A DNA stretch of 14,425 bases, taken from contig JBCBJX010000085.1 in the NCBI GenBank assembly GCA_038522735.1, positions 1 to 14,425 of the forward strand, given 5' to 3'. Source of the stretch: JBCBJX01 sp038522735 (GTDB taxonomy: Bacteria > Pseudomonadota > Alphaproteobacteria > Caulobacterales > Parvularculaceae). This document shows positions 14,153 through 14,425 of the stretch, one piece after another (the first letter of the stretch is position 1; the number at the start of each line of letters is the position of its first letter). The notes beneath the pieces were generated by a model. The model did not search any database, was not told the origin of the DNA, and saw only the letters and a list, made by a program, of their open reading frames with translations. A program made the position numbers and the translations under genes.

Positions 14153-14425
14153 ATGGATCGCCGCACCCTCGTCGAGCGCCTCGCAAAAGGACGTATGCGG
14201 TTGCCCCTCATCGTCGCGCCGATGTTCCTGGTCTCCGGTCCGGAGCTCGTCGCAGCGGCGCGCGCGGCAGGCGTATCGGCCTCATTCCCGTTCCCGAACG
14301 CGCGGACGCTGGAAACGCTGGATGGGTGGCTGGAGGCGGCGTGCGCGACACAGGGCGATGACCATCCTCCGTTTGCGGCAAATATGCTGACACATCGCTC
14401 CTATGATCGGCTTGCAGATGAGCTC
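14153..14425 (+). CDS. Nitronate monooxygenase (2-nitropropane dioxygenase family), N-terminal part
   Basis: Only the first 91 codons are present; the frame runs off the right edge. The product is expected to be an FMN-dependent TIM-barrel enzyme that oxidises alkyl nitronates. The visible part shows LPLIVAPMFLVSGPELVAAARAAGV, the first strand and helix of the NMO fold with its FMN-contacting APM motif, followed by PNARTLETLDGWLEAA and PFAANMLTHRS, the second-strand region typical of this family. ATG at 14153 is preferred because GGAGG ends eight bases before it; an in-frame ATG at 14138 lacks a ribosome site. The real substrate of such proteins is often unknown, and enoyl reductases share the fold. 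Confidence 0.82.
   Translation, partial: MDRRTLVERLAKGRMRLPLIVAPMFLVSGPELVAAARAAGVSASFPFPNARTLETLDGWLEAACATQGDDHPPFAANMLTHRSYDRLADEL

Overview
The window looks like chromosomal DNA of a high-GC (above 60% by eye), probably marine alphaproteobacterium. The pointers are the gene families, the codon use and the TTGCNN-N17-TANNGC promoters of the tRNA genes. A Parvularcula- or Hyphomonas-like relative is a guess; the sequence alone does not settle it. No transposase, integrase, phage gene or CRISPR array was seen.

Left part (1-4209, all minus strand): one tightly packed operon for an expanded TonB energy-transduction system. In transcription order it encodes a periplasmic coiled-coil DUF3450 protein, a long ExbB-like protein with a signal peptide and periplasmic coiled coil (TtpC-like), a short ExbB, two ExbD proteins, and TonB, which runs off the left edge. 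Together these should use the proton-motive force to drive outer-membrane TonB-dependent receptors.

Middle (4210-5105): a gene-poor stretch, then divergent tRNA-Gln(UUG) and tRNA-Pro(CGG) genes, each with a recognisable promoter.

5106-10705: a proline block. A MarR-type regulator resembling the EctR/CosR osmotic regulators converges on proB. proB diverges from proC-proA, and the Na+/proline symporter putP follows. All three enzymes from glutamate to proline and one uptake system are present, which suggests proline as an osmolyte. Control by the MarR protein is inference.

10706-12783: a hairpin-rich spacer, then a secreted RTX protein with NSG-type (probable beta-helix) repeats at the front and calcium-binding repeats behind. 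Just downstream lies a decayed second copy of its last 18 or so codons. This abuts, on the other strand, a 50-codon fragment that looks like the tail of a glycoside hydrolase family 97 enzyme. The site appears to be a rearrangement scar.

12784-14425: a thiolase-fold acyl-CoA enzyme (minus) diverges from a nitronate monooxygenase-like gene (plus) cut by the right edge.

The most unusual points are the RTX/GH97 scar, the mixed RTX architecture and the possible link between the MarR regulator and the proline genes. I did not find a clearly new multi-gene system.
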